7,747 nt of DNA from assembly GCA_018903055.1 (NCBI GenBank), contig JAHIPW010000155.1, positions 1-7,747 of the forward strand. The letters run 5' to 3'. The stretch comes from a bacterium. Its GTDB lineage: Bacteria > UBP18 > UBA7526. The notes beneath the pieces were generated by a model, which was not told the origin of the DNA, made no database searches, and saw only the letters and a list, made by a program, of their open reading frames with translations. The translations under genes were made by a program, and so were the position numbers. Below, piece by piece: positions 1 through 5,590 of this stretch; the stretch's first letter is position 1; every line of letters starts with the position of its first letter.

Positions 1-138
1 AGAGACTCTTAACCCCGGAGCGGCTTAGAGCCTCTTATGAACGAAGTGAATTAGAGACTCTTAACCCCGGAGCGGCTTAGAGCCTCTTATGAACGAAGTG
101 AATTAGAGATTCTTAACCCCGGAGCGGCTTAGAGCCTC
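1..138. repeat. Tandem 52-bp hairpin repeat, 2.6 copies
   Basis: Units start at 1, 53 and 105. The first two are identical over 52 bases. The third has one C-to-T change near its start and diverges after about position 138. Each unit is a chain of short symmetric words: AGAG-A-CTCT, CCG-GAG-CGG, GGCT-TAG-AGCC, and a CTCTTAT/ATTAGAG stem with one mismatch around an ACGAAGT core. In the third unit that last hairpin is replaced by CCTCA-TGACG-TGAGG (135-149), which leads directly into the ribosome-binding site of the GIY-YIG gene. The array runs off the left edge, so its full copy number is unknown. There are no unique spacers, so it is not a CRISPR. Confidence 0.9.
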
Positions 139-165
139 ATGACGTGAGGGAAGCGGAGGGGCCAA

Positions 166-456
166 ATGTCCAGCGAGTTCTGGTACGTGTATATCCTCCA
201 GTGCAACGATGGTTCATACTACACTGGGATTACTCCTAATATTAATCAGCGCCTGCGGAAGCATAATGCGAGTAAGGGGTGCAGATATACAAGGGCTAGA
301 ACACCTGTCGAGTTAGTTTTTCAGGAGAGGCATCCTAATAAGTCCATAGCCCGAAGGCGTGAAATTGAAATAAAAGATTATAGCAGACAGAAAAAAGAGA
401 ATTTGATAAGAACAAATAAGGTCAGGGGTTTCTCTCGGGAGGTACCCTCGAGATAA
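166..456 (+). CDS. Small GIY-YIG endonuclease-like protein (UPF0213/YhbQ type)
   Basis: A 96-residue protein consisting of one GIY-YIG nuclease domain, the metal-dependent DNA-cleaving fold also found in UvrC and homing endonucleases. The signature pair is YVY (residues 7-9) and YTG (19-21), a common variant of GIY...YIG. The likely catalytic Arg is R29 in QRLRKHN, followed by YTRARTPVELVF (41-52) and a REIEIK segment (65-70) that carries the candidate metal-binding Glu. This pattern matches the stand-alone UPF0213 group of about 80-100 residues, whose cellular role is not settled. The ATG is chosen because GGAGG at 155-159 lies 6 bases upstream. The last dozen residues (KVRGFSREVPSR) fall in palindromic DNA and are probably not part of the fold. 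The gene opposes gspG and follows a tandem hairpin array, so it may be a mobile or homing-like passenger; that is inference. Confidence 0.88.
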   Translation: MSSEFWYVYILQCNDGSYYTGITPNINQRLRKHNASKGCRYTRARTPVELVFQERHPNKSIARRREIEIKDYSRQKKENLIRTNKVRGFSREVPSR

Positions 457-463
457 ACTTATC
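433..463. repeat. Palindromes across the 3' end of the GIY-YIG gene
   Basis: Two adjacent palindromes. TCTCGGG (433-439) pairs with CTCGAGA (447-453), with one G-T wobble and a 7-base loop. GATAAACTTATC (452-463) has 5-bp arms and contains the TAA stop (454-456). An outer AGGGG (424-428) and CCCCT (464-468) could pair around both. No T-tract follows, so this is not called a terminator. Confidence 0.6.
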
Positions 464-480
464 CCCTCACCTCCACCATA

Positions 481-589
481 ACACGGATGCACACAGATAA
501 CAGCACGGATTGACACAGATTTATCCATAATTATCCGTGTATTTAATCCTAAATAGTGAGCAGAACAAAGAAATCCGTGTCTAAAGAGA
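481..589. repeat. Degenerate ACACGGAT/ACACAGAT repeat patch
   Basis: Four units spaced about 10-12 bases apart (ACACGGAT, ACACAGAT, GCACGGAT, ACACAGAT) run from 481 to 520. Inverted copies follow: ATCCGTGT at 533-540, an exact complement of 481-488, and AATCCGTGT near 580. No open reading frame fits here. The same motif recurs in the fba leader and at both ends of the GxxExxY gene. Its GGATGCACACAGATA stretch resembles the DNA around the GxxExxY start codon. Confidence 0.75.
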
Positions 590-613
590 GAGAAGTAATA
601 AATATTGGAGAAT

Positions 614-643
614 AAAAAAGGCCGCCTAAAAAGACGGCTTTTT
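614..643 (-). terminator. Rho-independent terminator, probably bidirectional
   Basis: On the minus strand a GCCGTC stem (638-633) pairs with GGCGGC (626-621), including one G-U wobble, around a T-rich loop, and is followed by a run of six T (complement of 614-619). It lies about 20 bases past the gspG stop. On the plus strand the same stem is followed by five T (639-643), so it can also stop transcription from the GIY-YIG side. Confidence 0.85.
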
Positions 644-660
644 CCATTTCTAAATATTTT

Positions 661-1146
661 TTATTTGATACAGGTTCTCACAATGTCCTCATTCCAACCC
701 GTTCCTCCTGCTACCCCATCCTTTCCATAAGAGATGATATCGCAGGAGCCGTCATTATTGCGCTGATAGACGTACTTATTCCCCCAGGGATCTGTGGGCT
801 CCTCTACTGTCGCCGGCTTGCAGCCGCATCCCCCGCCGGTAGTGACAGCAAATCTTCGATACTTTATGTACGGCCCATTCCAGGCATCAAGGTTCTCACC
901 TGATTCAGCAGACGGTTTCTTCACTAGAGCGGGAAGGCCTTGACTCGTAGAGGGAAAATGGCCGATGGTGAGGCGATACATTTCCAAAGAGATGCTGAAG
1001 ATATCCATCTCTGCTTTGGCTGCCTTTACCCTTACTTCCTCTTTGCGATGGGGAAGGATCTTCACCGCAGCAATAGATGCTATCAATCCCATGATAACTA
1101 TGACCACCATGAGTTCAATAAGGGTTATGCCTCTTCCTTTATTCAT
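661..1146 (-). CDS. gspG: Type II secretion major pseudopilin GspG-like protein
   Basis: A 161-residue type IV pilin-like protein, expected to be cleaved by prepilin peptidase and assembled in the inner membrane into the pseudopilus of a type II secretion system. The leader MNKGRG is followed by ITLIELMVV, with Glu at mature position 5 and a hydrophobic helix to about residue 30. GspG hallmarks follow: TSQGLPALV (67-75), W89-GPY, DPWGNKYVY (119-127) and SYGKDGVAGG (139-148), the usual calcium-site loop. Four cysteines (107, 109, 135, 159) and a Gly/Cys-rich segment TTGGGCGC (102-109) are unusual. The Shine-Dalgarno TAAGGAGA (1163-1170) is 16 bases from the ATG, longer than ideal, but no better start is in frame. 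No other secretion genes are visible, so it is an orphan here; a related T2SS-like or DNA-uptake pseudopilin is the alternative. Confidence 0.88.
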   Translation of the reverse strand: MNKGRGITLIELMVVIVIMGLIASIAAVKILPHRKEEVRVKAAKAEMDIFSISLEMYRLTIGHFPSTSQGLPALVKKPSAESGENLDAWNGPYIKYRRFAVTTGGGCGCKPATVEEPTDPWGNKYVYQRNNDGSCDIISYGKDGVAGGTGWNEDIVRTCIK

Positions 1147-1159
1147 TTCAAAGATTACT

Positions 1160-1513
1160 TTATCTCCTTACTTTTTTGATCTCTTTCTCTTTCCTTCGAA
1201 TCTTTGTCTCCAGATTCTTTATCTCTTCACTCAGAGACTTTAATCCTTTCTCAGAGATCTTTCCGCTCTTGACCAGATGGTGGGTCTTCTTCCCCAACTC
1301 CTTCAATTTTCTATCCATCCCCTGGACCAAAGGAATAGTCTCCAACCTCAATCTACTAATCCTGGCTGTCTTTCCCACCTCTTCTCTCGCCTTTTTAGCC
1401 AAGGTGGTCGTCCTCTTCCTAAACTCTGCCAGCCTTTTCTTTGCCTCTTCCAAATCCCTGATCAGGCTTTTCCTTGTCCTCTCCAGAATCTTCTCCACTT
1501 CTTTCTTTATCAT
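1160..1513 (-). CDS. Small basic coiled-coil protein, function unknown
   Basis: A 117-residue, very Lys/Arg/Glu-rich protein predicted to be almost entirely helical. Charged heptad-like segments (about residues 1-45 and 88-117) flank a less charged centre around RLRLETIPLVQG (54-65) and LGKKTHHLVKSGKI (73-86). There is no signal peptide or membrane segment. The open frame extends to a TTG at 1540, but its extra codons are the purine-rich ribosome-binding region itself (GGAGGGAGAAGGGAGAA), so the ATG at 1513 is chosen. The stop is 13 bases before the gspG start, and the gspG ribosome-binding site lies in that gap, so the two genes are almost certainly cotranscribed. I do not recognise a characterised family. 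A structural or polymer-associated role is possible, but nothing in the sequence proves it. Confidence 0.7.
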   Translation of the reverse strand: MIKKEVEKILERTRKSLIRDLEEAKKRLAEFRKRTTTLAKKAREEVGKTARISRLRLETIPLVQGMDRKLKELGKKTHHLVKSGKISEKGLKSLSEEIKNLETKIRRKEKEIKKVRR

Positions 1514-1563
1514 TTCTCCCTTCTCCCTCCTTTTTTTCAACTTCTCTGAGTCGAGGAATCGGT

Positions 1564-1603
1564 GTTACCCCGTTACTCCCTTACCCCCTTACTCCGTTTC
1601 ACC
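1564..1603. repeat. Degenerate TTACYCC tandem repeat
   Basis: Imperfect 7-9-base units: GTTACCCC, GTTACTCCC, TTACCCCC, TTACTCC and GTTTCACCC. A pyrimidine-rich tail continues toward 1660. The tract lies in the transcribed leader of the coiled-coil gene and shows no open frame of its own. Confidence 0.6.
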
Positions 1604-1672
1604 CTTTTTCCGTCTCCCCGTTTCATCTCACCTGCTCACTTTCTCCATTACTCTCTAACAGCTTATGTTCAA

Positions 1673-1702
1673 AGTATAGCACATTATTTAAACTTTTGTA
1701 AG
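1673..1702 (-). promoter_or_regulatory. Predicted sigma70 promoter for the coiled-coil/gspG pair
   Basis: The minus strand carries TATACT (complement of 1673-1678) preceded by TGC, an extended -10 box. A weak -35 candidate lies upstream: TTACAA with a 17-base spacer, or CTTACA with 18. It lies in the gap just beyond the nfo stop and would give a leader of about 150 bases before the ATG at 1513. Predicted from sequence only. Confidence 0.45.
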
Positions 1703-1705
1703 TAA

Positions 1706-2545
1706 TCATTTGGCTAATTTCCGGAGAATTGCTAAGTTGCTTACATCGTCCCCTGATTCTTTAAAGGGGGTCTCAATGATGATTGGTAGATTTCTCATTG
1801 CTGGATGATGCAATAGGGCCCGGAAGCCTTCCTCTCCGATATATCCCTTCCCAATGTGCCAGTGGCGATCGATACGGGAACCCATGGGAGACTTTGAATC
1901 ATTGGCATGGACAACCTTTAATTTCTTCAAGCCAATTAAATTATCAAATAATTTTAAAGTTTCAGAAACGGCCTTTTTCGTCCTAAAATCATATCCGCTA
2001 ACAAAACCATGGCAGGTATCGAGGCAAATCCCAATTCTTTCTTTTTCTTTGATATTCTCAATGATTTTTGCAATCTCTTCGAATCTGCTGCCCAGTTCTC
2101 TTCCTGCCCCGGCGGTATTTTCTAAAAGAAGTATGACCTCATTCTTAATCCTGTTAAAAGCGGTATTTATTCCTTCACTCACCCTCTCCAACCCTTCTTC
2201 CCGACTGGATTCACCAAAGCTTCCGATATGAGTAACGAGATAGGGTGCTCCCAAGACCTCGGATCTTTTTAAATCTTCTTCTAAGGCATTTACTGATTTG
2301 AGATATAATCCAATTTTAGGAGAAGCAAGGTTGGGAAGATAGGGTATATGGACGATGAGGGGATGAATGTCAAATCTTTCTAAATCATCCTTTAATCTTT
2401 TTACCTCATCGGAAAGGAGTTCCTTCAGTTGCCATCCCCGTGGGTTCCGGGAAAAAATCTGAGCAGTGTTGCAGCCTATCCTCTTTGCCCTCTCTGCCAC
2501 CTGATATATCTTTCCGGCAATGGAAATATGAGCCCCAAACCTCAT
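1706..2545 (-). CDS. nfo: Endonuclease IV (AP endonuclease)
   Basis: A 279-residue enzyme of the xylose-isomerase-like TIM-barrel family that cuts the backbone 5' of abasic sites in base excision repair. All nine trinuclear-zinc ligands known from E. coli Nfo can be placed with a constant offset of three: H66 (VHIPY), H106 (THIGS), E142 (LLENTAG), D176 and H179 (LDTCH), H213 (VHANDSK), D226 and H228 (DRHWH) and E258 (IETP). Length is close to the usual 280-290. The ATG has a modest ribosome-binding site, GGTGG, 7 bases upstream, and the protein starts with the typical MRFGAHISIAGK. The gene stands alone between a repeat-filled spacer and the predicted promoter of the next unit. No intrinsic terminator is evident after its stop. 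It appears intact. Confidence 0.97.
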   Translation of the reverse strand: MRFGAHISIAGKIYQVAERAKRIGCNTAQIFSRNPRGWQLKELLSDEVKRLKDDLERFDIHPLIVHIPYLPNLASPKIGLYLKSVNALEEDLKRSEVLGAPYLVTHIGSFGESSREEGLERVSEGINTAFNRIKNEVILLLENTAGAGRELGSRFEEIAKIIENIKEKERIGICLDTCHGFVSGYDFRTKKAVSETLKLFDNLIGLKKLKVVHANDSKSPMGSRIDRHWHIGKGYIGEEGFRALLHHPAMRNLPIIIETPFKESGDDVSNLAILRKLAK

Positions 2546-2599
2546 GGATTACCACCAATGTAAAATGCAAAAAAGAGGGTTAAGCGAAAAGCGGAAAAG

Positions 2600-2702
2600 C
2601 GTTAAGCGGTGAAGAATTTGAGTGATAAGATTGAAAGTTTTGAGAATCTTGAAGTCTGGAAACTTGCCCACCAAAAAGCCAAAAAACCCTTAACGCTTAA
2701 CG
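2600..2702. repeat. Inverted repeat around the S23 remnant
   Basis: CGTTAAGCG at 2600-2608 and its exact complement CGCTTAACG at 2694-2702 bracket the gene fragment. The left side has further AAGCG words (TTAAGCG, AAAAGCG, GAAAAGCG, TTAAGCG from about 2580), and the right side repeats TTAACG/TTAACG. The left arm ends exactly at the GTG start of the fragment. Confidence 0.7.
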
Positions 2703-2764
2703 TTCTTATTCACTTATTCACTTATTCACTTATTTACTTGTTACTTGTTACTTGTTACTTGTAA
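2609..2764 (+). pseudogene. Truncated S23-type four-helix-bundle gene
   Basis: A GTG-initiated frame of 51 codons. The first 24 residues contain DKIESFENLEVWKLAHQKA, which matches the N-terminus typical of the S23/four-helix-bundle family (SF..LEVW..AH). That family was first known from sequences intervening in 23S rRNA genes and is widespread as short free-standing genes. Family members are usually about 115-130 residues, so here only the first helix remains. After residue 24 the frame enters AT-rich DNA, the inverted repeat and then tandem 8-mers and 7-mers, giving a nonsense tail that stops at 2762-2764, inside the end of the PHP gene on the other strand. No clear ribosome-binding site precedes the GTG. 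I read it as a remnant left by deletion, not a working gene. Confidence 0.6.
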
Positions 2765-2772
2765 CTTGTAAT
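2706..2772. repeat. Tandem TTATTCAC 8-mers followed by TTGTTAC 7-mers
   Basis: Three exact TTATTCAC units (2706-2729) and one TTATTTAC (2730-2737) are followed by three TTGTTAC units (2738-2758), TTGTAAC and TTGTAAT (to 2772). The stop codon and last codons of the minus-strand PHP gene are built from the 7-mers. Confidence 0.9.
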
Positions 2773-4160
2773 TTCTTATGGACAAGAGGAAGGATGGCCA
2801 TAATAAGAAGAAGAGCCCCAGAGAATAAAAGGATATTTCCTAAAACAAAGAGGGTTTCATTATATTCCAGATAGCGAACCCAAAGATTTAAGAATATAAC
2901 TCCCTTAGAAAAGAGAAGGAGAGCTATTCCAATTACCGCTAAATTTAAAAATATAGGCCTTATCCTAATGAGGTACAAAAGGAAATAGAATATAATTGAC
3001 CAGATAATCCAAGATAGGAGTTGGGGACTATTTAAACTGGAGAAGTAGTAGAACATTCCTACAAATGGCTCGAAGAGATATCTTAGCCTATTCTGGGGTT
3101 CAATCCTATCATAGAGAATTACTTTGAATAGATTCGTTTTTCTATTGCGTAGAGCGGTAACAATTGCTTCTTCTCTTTCTTTGTTGTTTAGATTTGACCA
3201 GTTCTCTATATGGACTGAAGTCCAGATGTGAGAGGCGCTTCCCCAACCATGCCAGTTACTCGACCCTATCATGATAAGATTATTTTTCTGGCAGACATTC
3301 TTGATCGCTTCCCGAATAGATTCCTCAGGCCCCAGGACGCGAGCGGTATAAATTTCAAACCCGTCCACTCCAGAATTAGCCAGTTTTTCTAAAGTATGGA
3401 ATTTTTTCCGCCACCAATGGGGGACGATGACCGCTCCTTTGTATTTCTCATGAACTAAGTGGGTAACCTTAGCGATCTCTCTACCGTATTTCCGTTCATC
3501 TACTACCTCATCAATTCCCAGAAGGAGGAAGTTTTCTCCCTGCTTTCCCGTGTAACACTTTACCTCCTGCCCAGTAATAATTACTGCTTGAGGATATTTT
3601 TCTTTGGCTATCTCCTTCGCTCTTCTCGCCCCTTCTAATGTCCGGGGATGATCGGTAATCGCCCAGACATCAAAGCCGTGAGCCAAGTGCCATCTTATAT
3701 TCTCTTCTGGAGTAGCAATCCCTTCATGGGAATAGGTAGTGTGGCTGTGGAGATCGACTAAGATTTCCTCAGAACTTTCTGGCTGTAAGCTATACTTTGG
3801 AAGAGGTGCCAAGGTAATAAAAAGGCAGATTAAAGTAAAGGATATGATGACCTTAAATAGCCCCCTTAATTCTTTGAGAAGATTAACTCTTCTCTTCAAA
3901 TTAAAGAGAAGATAGAAGATAACTATCCAGGCCAGCCAGGAGAGGGTCTGAAATCTAAAATTTGTAGAACGCCAGAAATATTGGGAGGTTCCCACAAAGG
4001 GCTCAAGGATATAGGCGACCGGAGGAATCTTTATCTTGTATCCTTCCACGGGCAGGCCAGTTACTCCATCGAGGAGTTTTAATCGCGGAGTGGGGAGCAA
4101 GAAAAGAATGAAGAGAAAAATAATGAAAAAAATTAGCTTTCCATGTTTCGTAGATAACAT
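2748..4160 (-). CDS. Membrane-anchored PHP-domain metal-dependent phosphoesterase-like protein
   Basis: A 470-residue protein (numbering from the ATG at 4160). A PHP domain of about 215 residues lies between N- and C-terminal membrane segments. PHP motifs: DLHSHTTYSHEG (136-147), ITDHP (168-172), GQEVKC (197-202), VPHWW (246-250) and SSNWHG (301-306); these supply the His/Asp/Glu metal ligands of a phosphoesterase-type active site. Hydrophobic helices lie at about 9-25, 73-88 and 105-119 before the domain, and 379-397, 402-418 and 435-458 after it. EPFVG followed by an LSW-rich helix occurs at about 53-88 and again at 364-397, suggesting a duplicated membrane module. The frame could begin at a TTG two codons upstream, but AGGA sits 8 bases before this ATG. 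Substrate unknown; related PHP proteins hydrolyse phosphate esters. The last residues (QVTSNK) come from tandem repeats. Confidence 0.85.
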   Translation of the reverse strand: MLSTKHGKLIFFIIFLFILFLLPTPRLKLLDGVTGLPVEGYKIKIPPVAYILEPFVGTSQYFWRSTNFRFQTLSWLAWIVIFYLLFNLKRRVNLLKELRGLFKVIISFTLICLFITLAPLPKYSLQPESSEEILVDLHSHTTYSHEGIATPEENIRWHLAHGFDVWAITDHPRTLEGARRAKEIAKEKYPQAVIITGQEVKCYTGKQGENFLLLGIDEVVDERKYGREIAKVTHLVHEKYKGAVIVPHWWRKKFHTLEKLANSGVDGFEIYTARVLGPEESIREAIKNVCQKNNLIMIGSSNWHGWGSASHIWTSVHIENWSNLNNKEREEAIVTALRNRKTNLFKVILYDRIEPQNRLRYLFEPFVGMFYYFSSLNSPQLLSWIIWSIIFYFLLYLIRIRPIFLNLAVIGIALLLFSKGVIFLNLWVRYLEYNETLFVLGNILLFSGALLLIMAILPLVHKKLQVTSNK

Positions 4161-4179
4161 AATCAATATCCTAAAAATT

Positions 4180-4268
4180 TGGTGCCAGAGGTCGGAGTCG
4201 AACCGACACAGGGTTTAAGCCCCACTGGATTTTGAGTCCAGCGTGTCTACCAATTCCACCACTCTGGC
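4180..4268 (-). tRNA. tRNA-Leu (anticodon CAA)
   Basis: 89 bases including an encoded CCA. The acceptor stem is GCCAGAG/CTCTGGC with discriminator A. The anticodon stem CTGGA/TCCAG encloses CTCAAAA, giving anticodon CAA (reads UUG). The T arm is GTCGG-TTCGACT-CCGAC. The long variable arm (GGG CTTAAA CCC) and the D-loop AATTGGTAGAC are typical of bacterial leucine tRNAs. All stems are intact. The PHP start codon is only 19 bases past the CCA. Confidence 0.97.
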
Positions 4269-4284
4269 ACCGCTTTCTCTTATT

Positions 4285-4331
4285 CCCCGTAAAGTCGTCC
4301 GTCCGTCTTTGTCGGACGGACTCCCACGGGG
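4285..4331. repeat. Nested perfect palindrome
   Basis: Inner arms GTCCGTCCG (4297-4305) and CGGACGGAC (4313-4321) pair perfectly over 9 bp around a 7-base loop. Outer arms CCCCGT (4285-4290) and ACGGGG (4326-4331) pair perfectly around it. No T-tract follows on either strand. It sits 16 bases upstream of the tRNA 5' end and may be a dispersed palindromic element or an RNA-processing structure. Confidence 0.75.
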
Positions 4332-4347
4332 CAGGTGCGTCTTTTCT

Positions 4348-4503
4348 TATTCGCGTGTATTCGCGTTTTGGCTTTTTCTTTGCGTCTTTCAGTTTTCTTT
4401 TGCGCTTTTGCGGTTGCAATTCGCGTTGATTTCCGCCACACTAACGGCGGACAGGCGTATTTTGTTTATTGCGTTATTGTCTGACAGTTCGCGTTGATTC
4501 GTG
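4348..4503. repeat. Degenerate TTCGCGTT repeats and hairpin downstream of pfkA
   Basis: TATTCGCGT occurs twice with 10-base spacing (4348-4356, 4358-4366). The 12-mer TTCGCGTTGATT occurs at 4420-4431 and 4488-4499. A hairpin TCCGCC (4432-4437)/GGCGGA (4446-4451) lies between. On the minus strand these read as CACGAAT/AACGCGAA units, in the style of the ACACGGAT repeats elsewhere in the window. They begin immediately after the pfkA stop codon. No gene is seen between pfkA and the tRNA. Confidence 0.65.
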
Positions 4504-5535
4504 TCACTTGAAGAAGACCTTTGCTAAGTCCCGCCATTTCTTATCTACGGTCTTCAATTTTGCTACTGCTTTTTCTAAGGGAACATCGATTATTTCGTTT
4601 CCCCTTAAAGCAACCATCCTCCCAAACTTTTTCTTAGCCACTAAATCGGCTGCTTTTACCCCACACCTCGTTCCCAGCATCCTATCAAATAAGGTAGGAG
4701 GCCCTCCCCTCTGGATGTGACCGATGACCGATGCCCTGGTTTCGAGCCCGGTCTTCTCCTTTATTATTGTTGCCAGATCCTCTCCCACCCCCCTCTTCCT
4801 CAATATCATATGGCCGAACTGGTCTAATTTCTCCTTTTCCGCCCCCATTCCGGGAATCTTTATTCCCTCAGAGGTTACCACTAAGGCATAGTTCTTTCTC
4901 TTATGAACTTTCTTTAGGTGCCTACACATCTTATCGATATCTACTCTTTCCTCGGGGATGAGAATCCAGTCGGCCCCAGAAGCCATGCCGGTGAATAACG
5001 CCACCCAGCCAGCGTGCCTTCCCATGACCTCTAAGATCATTATTCGCCTGTGAGATCTTCCAGTATCCCTTAATCTCTCCGCGGCATCGACAGCAATGGT
5101 CACTGAGGTATCGAAACCAAAGGTATAGTCTGTGGCAGATAGGTCATTATCCATAGTCTTGGGAACGCCCACCACCTTTACCTTACATTCCTTATATAGT
5201 CTGTTCGCTACGCCCAGGGTATCCTCACCGCCCATGGCGATGAGCCCATCGAGTTTGAGCCTCTTAATGTTCTTTAAGGACTTCTCTACCCCTCCCTTCT
5301 CTTTGAAGGGATTGATCCTTGAGGTCCCCAGAATAGTACCTCCTCTACCGACGATTTCTTCCACATCCTTTAGTTTCAAGGGCTTACTCTTTCCCTCAAT
5401 GAGGCCCTTGTATCCTTCCAATATTCCAATGACTTCAAAACCATAATCGAAGGCTCTGGCCACTGCTCCTCTTATGGCCGGGTTCAATCCCGGACAGTCT
5501 CCCCCTCCAGTCAATATCCCAATCCGTTTTGCCAT
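4504..5535 (-). CDS. pfkA: 6-phosphofructokinase, predicted pyrophosphate-dependent
   Basis: A 343-residue group A phosphofructokinase that phosphorylates fructose 6-phosphate to fructose 1,6-bisphosphate. Landmarks: LTGGGDCPGLN (8-18), MGGEDT (101-106), VPKTMDND (124-131) with catalytic Asp129, MGRHAGW (171-177), IPEE (193-196) and GHIQRGGPP (272-280). In this family Asp instead of Gly in GGE-D-T (residue 105) together with Lys in PKTMDND (126) marks pyrophosphate rather than ATP as phosphoryl donor, as in the Amycolatopsis-type enzyme, so pfp may be the better symbol. The reaction would then be reversible and could serve gluconeogenesis. The frame runs back to a TTG at 5553, but those codons are the ribosome-binding site; AAGGAGG stands 6 bases before the chosen ATG. 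It is downstream of fba, probably in the same transcript, with a GxxExxY gene between them. Confidence 0.95.
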   Translation of the reverse strand: MAKRIGILTGGGDCPGLNPAIRGAVARAFDYGFEVIGILEGYKGLIEGKSKPLKLKDVEEIVGRGGTILGTSRINPFKEKGGVEKSLKNIKRLKLDGLIAMGGEDTLGVANRLYKECKVKVVGVPKTMDNDLSATDYTFGFDTSVTIAVDAAERLRDTGRSHRRIMILEVMGRHAGWVALFTGMASGADWILIPEERVDIDKMCRHLKKVHKRKNYALVVTSEGIKIPGMGAEKEKLDQFGHMILRKRGVGEDLATIIKEKTGLETRASVIGHIQRGGPPTLFDRMLGTRCGVKAADLVAKKKFGRMVALRGNEIIDVPLEKAVAKLKTVDKKWRDLAKVFFK

Positions 5536-5547
5536 ATTTCTCCTCCT

Positions 5548-5590
5548 TAGCAACGAGATTTAAACAGATAAAAAACTGATTTAGACAGAT
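5548..5590 (+). repeat. Inverted repeat, pfkA-side arm of GxxExxY unit
   Basis: The first 23 bases match the reverse complement of 5992-6014 at 20 positions (core CGAGATTTAAACAGAT here against CGAGATGTAAGCAGAT there). The alignment continues without gaps to about 43 bases with weaker identity (about 33 of 43). This arm ends exactly where the GxxExxY stop codon begins (5591). Confidence 0.75.

Noticed and set aside
1-138. CRISPR array
   Set aside because: The 52-bp units are directly adjacent with no unique spacers, and their internal hairpins differ from CRISPR repeats.
1514-1540. TTG start at 1540 for the coiled-coil gene
   Set aside because: The added residues are translated GGAGG-rich leader; the ATG at 1513 is better placed.
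1176-1658. Plus-strand open frame of 160 codons
   Set aside because: It is the antisense shadow of the Lys/Glu-rich coiled-coil gene, giving a Phe/Ser/Leu-rich translation without a ribosome-binding site.
2681-2702. Intrinsic terminator after the PHP gene
   Set aside because: On the minus strand TTAA-GCG-TTAA is followed by GGG and six T, but the stem is only four A-T pairs and too weak.
4171-4419. Minus-strand open frame of 82 codons over the tRNA
   Set aside because: It reads through the complete tRNA-Leu and palindromic spacer and has no family features.
5536-5553. TTG start at 5553 for the phosphofructokinase
   Set aside because: The extra codons encode the AAGGAGG ribosome-binding site of the ATG at 5535.
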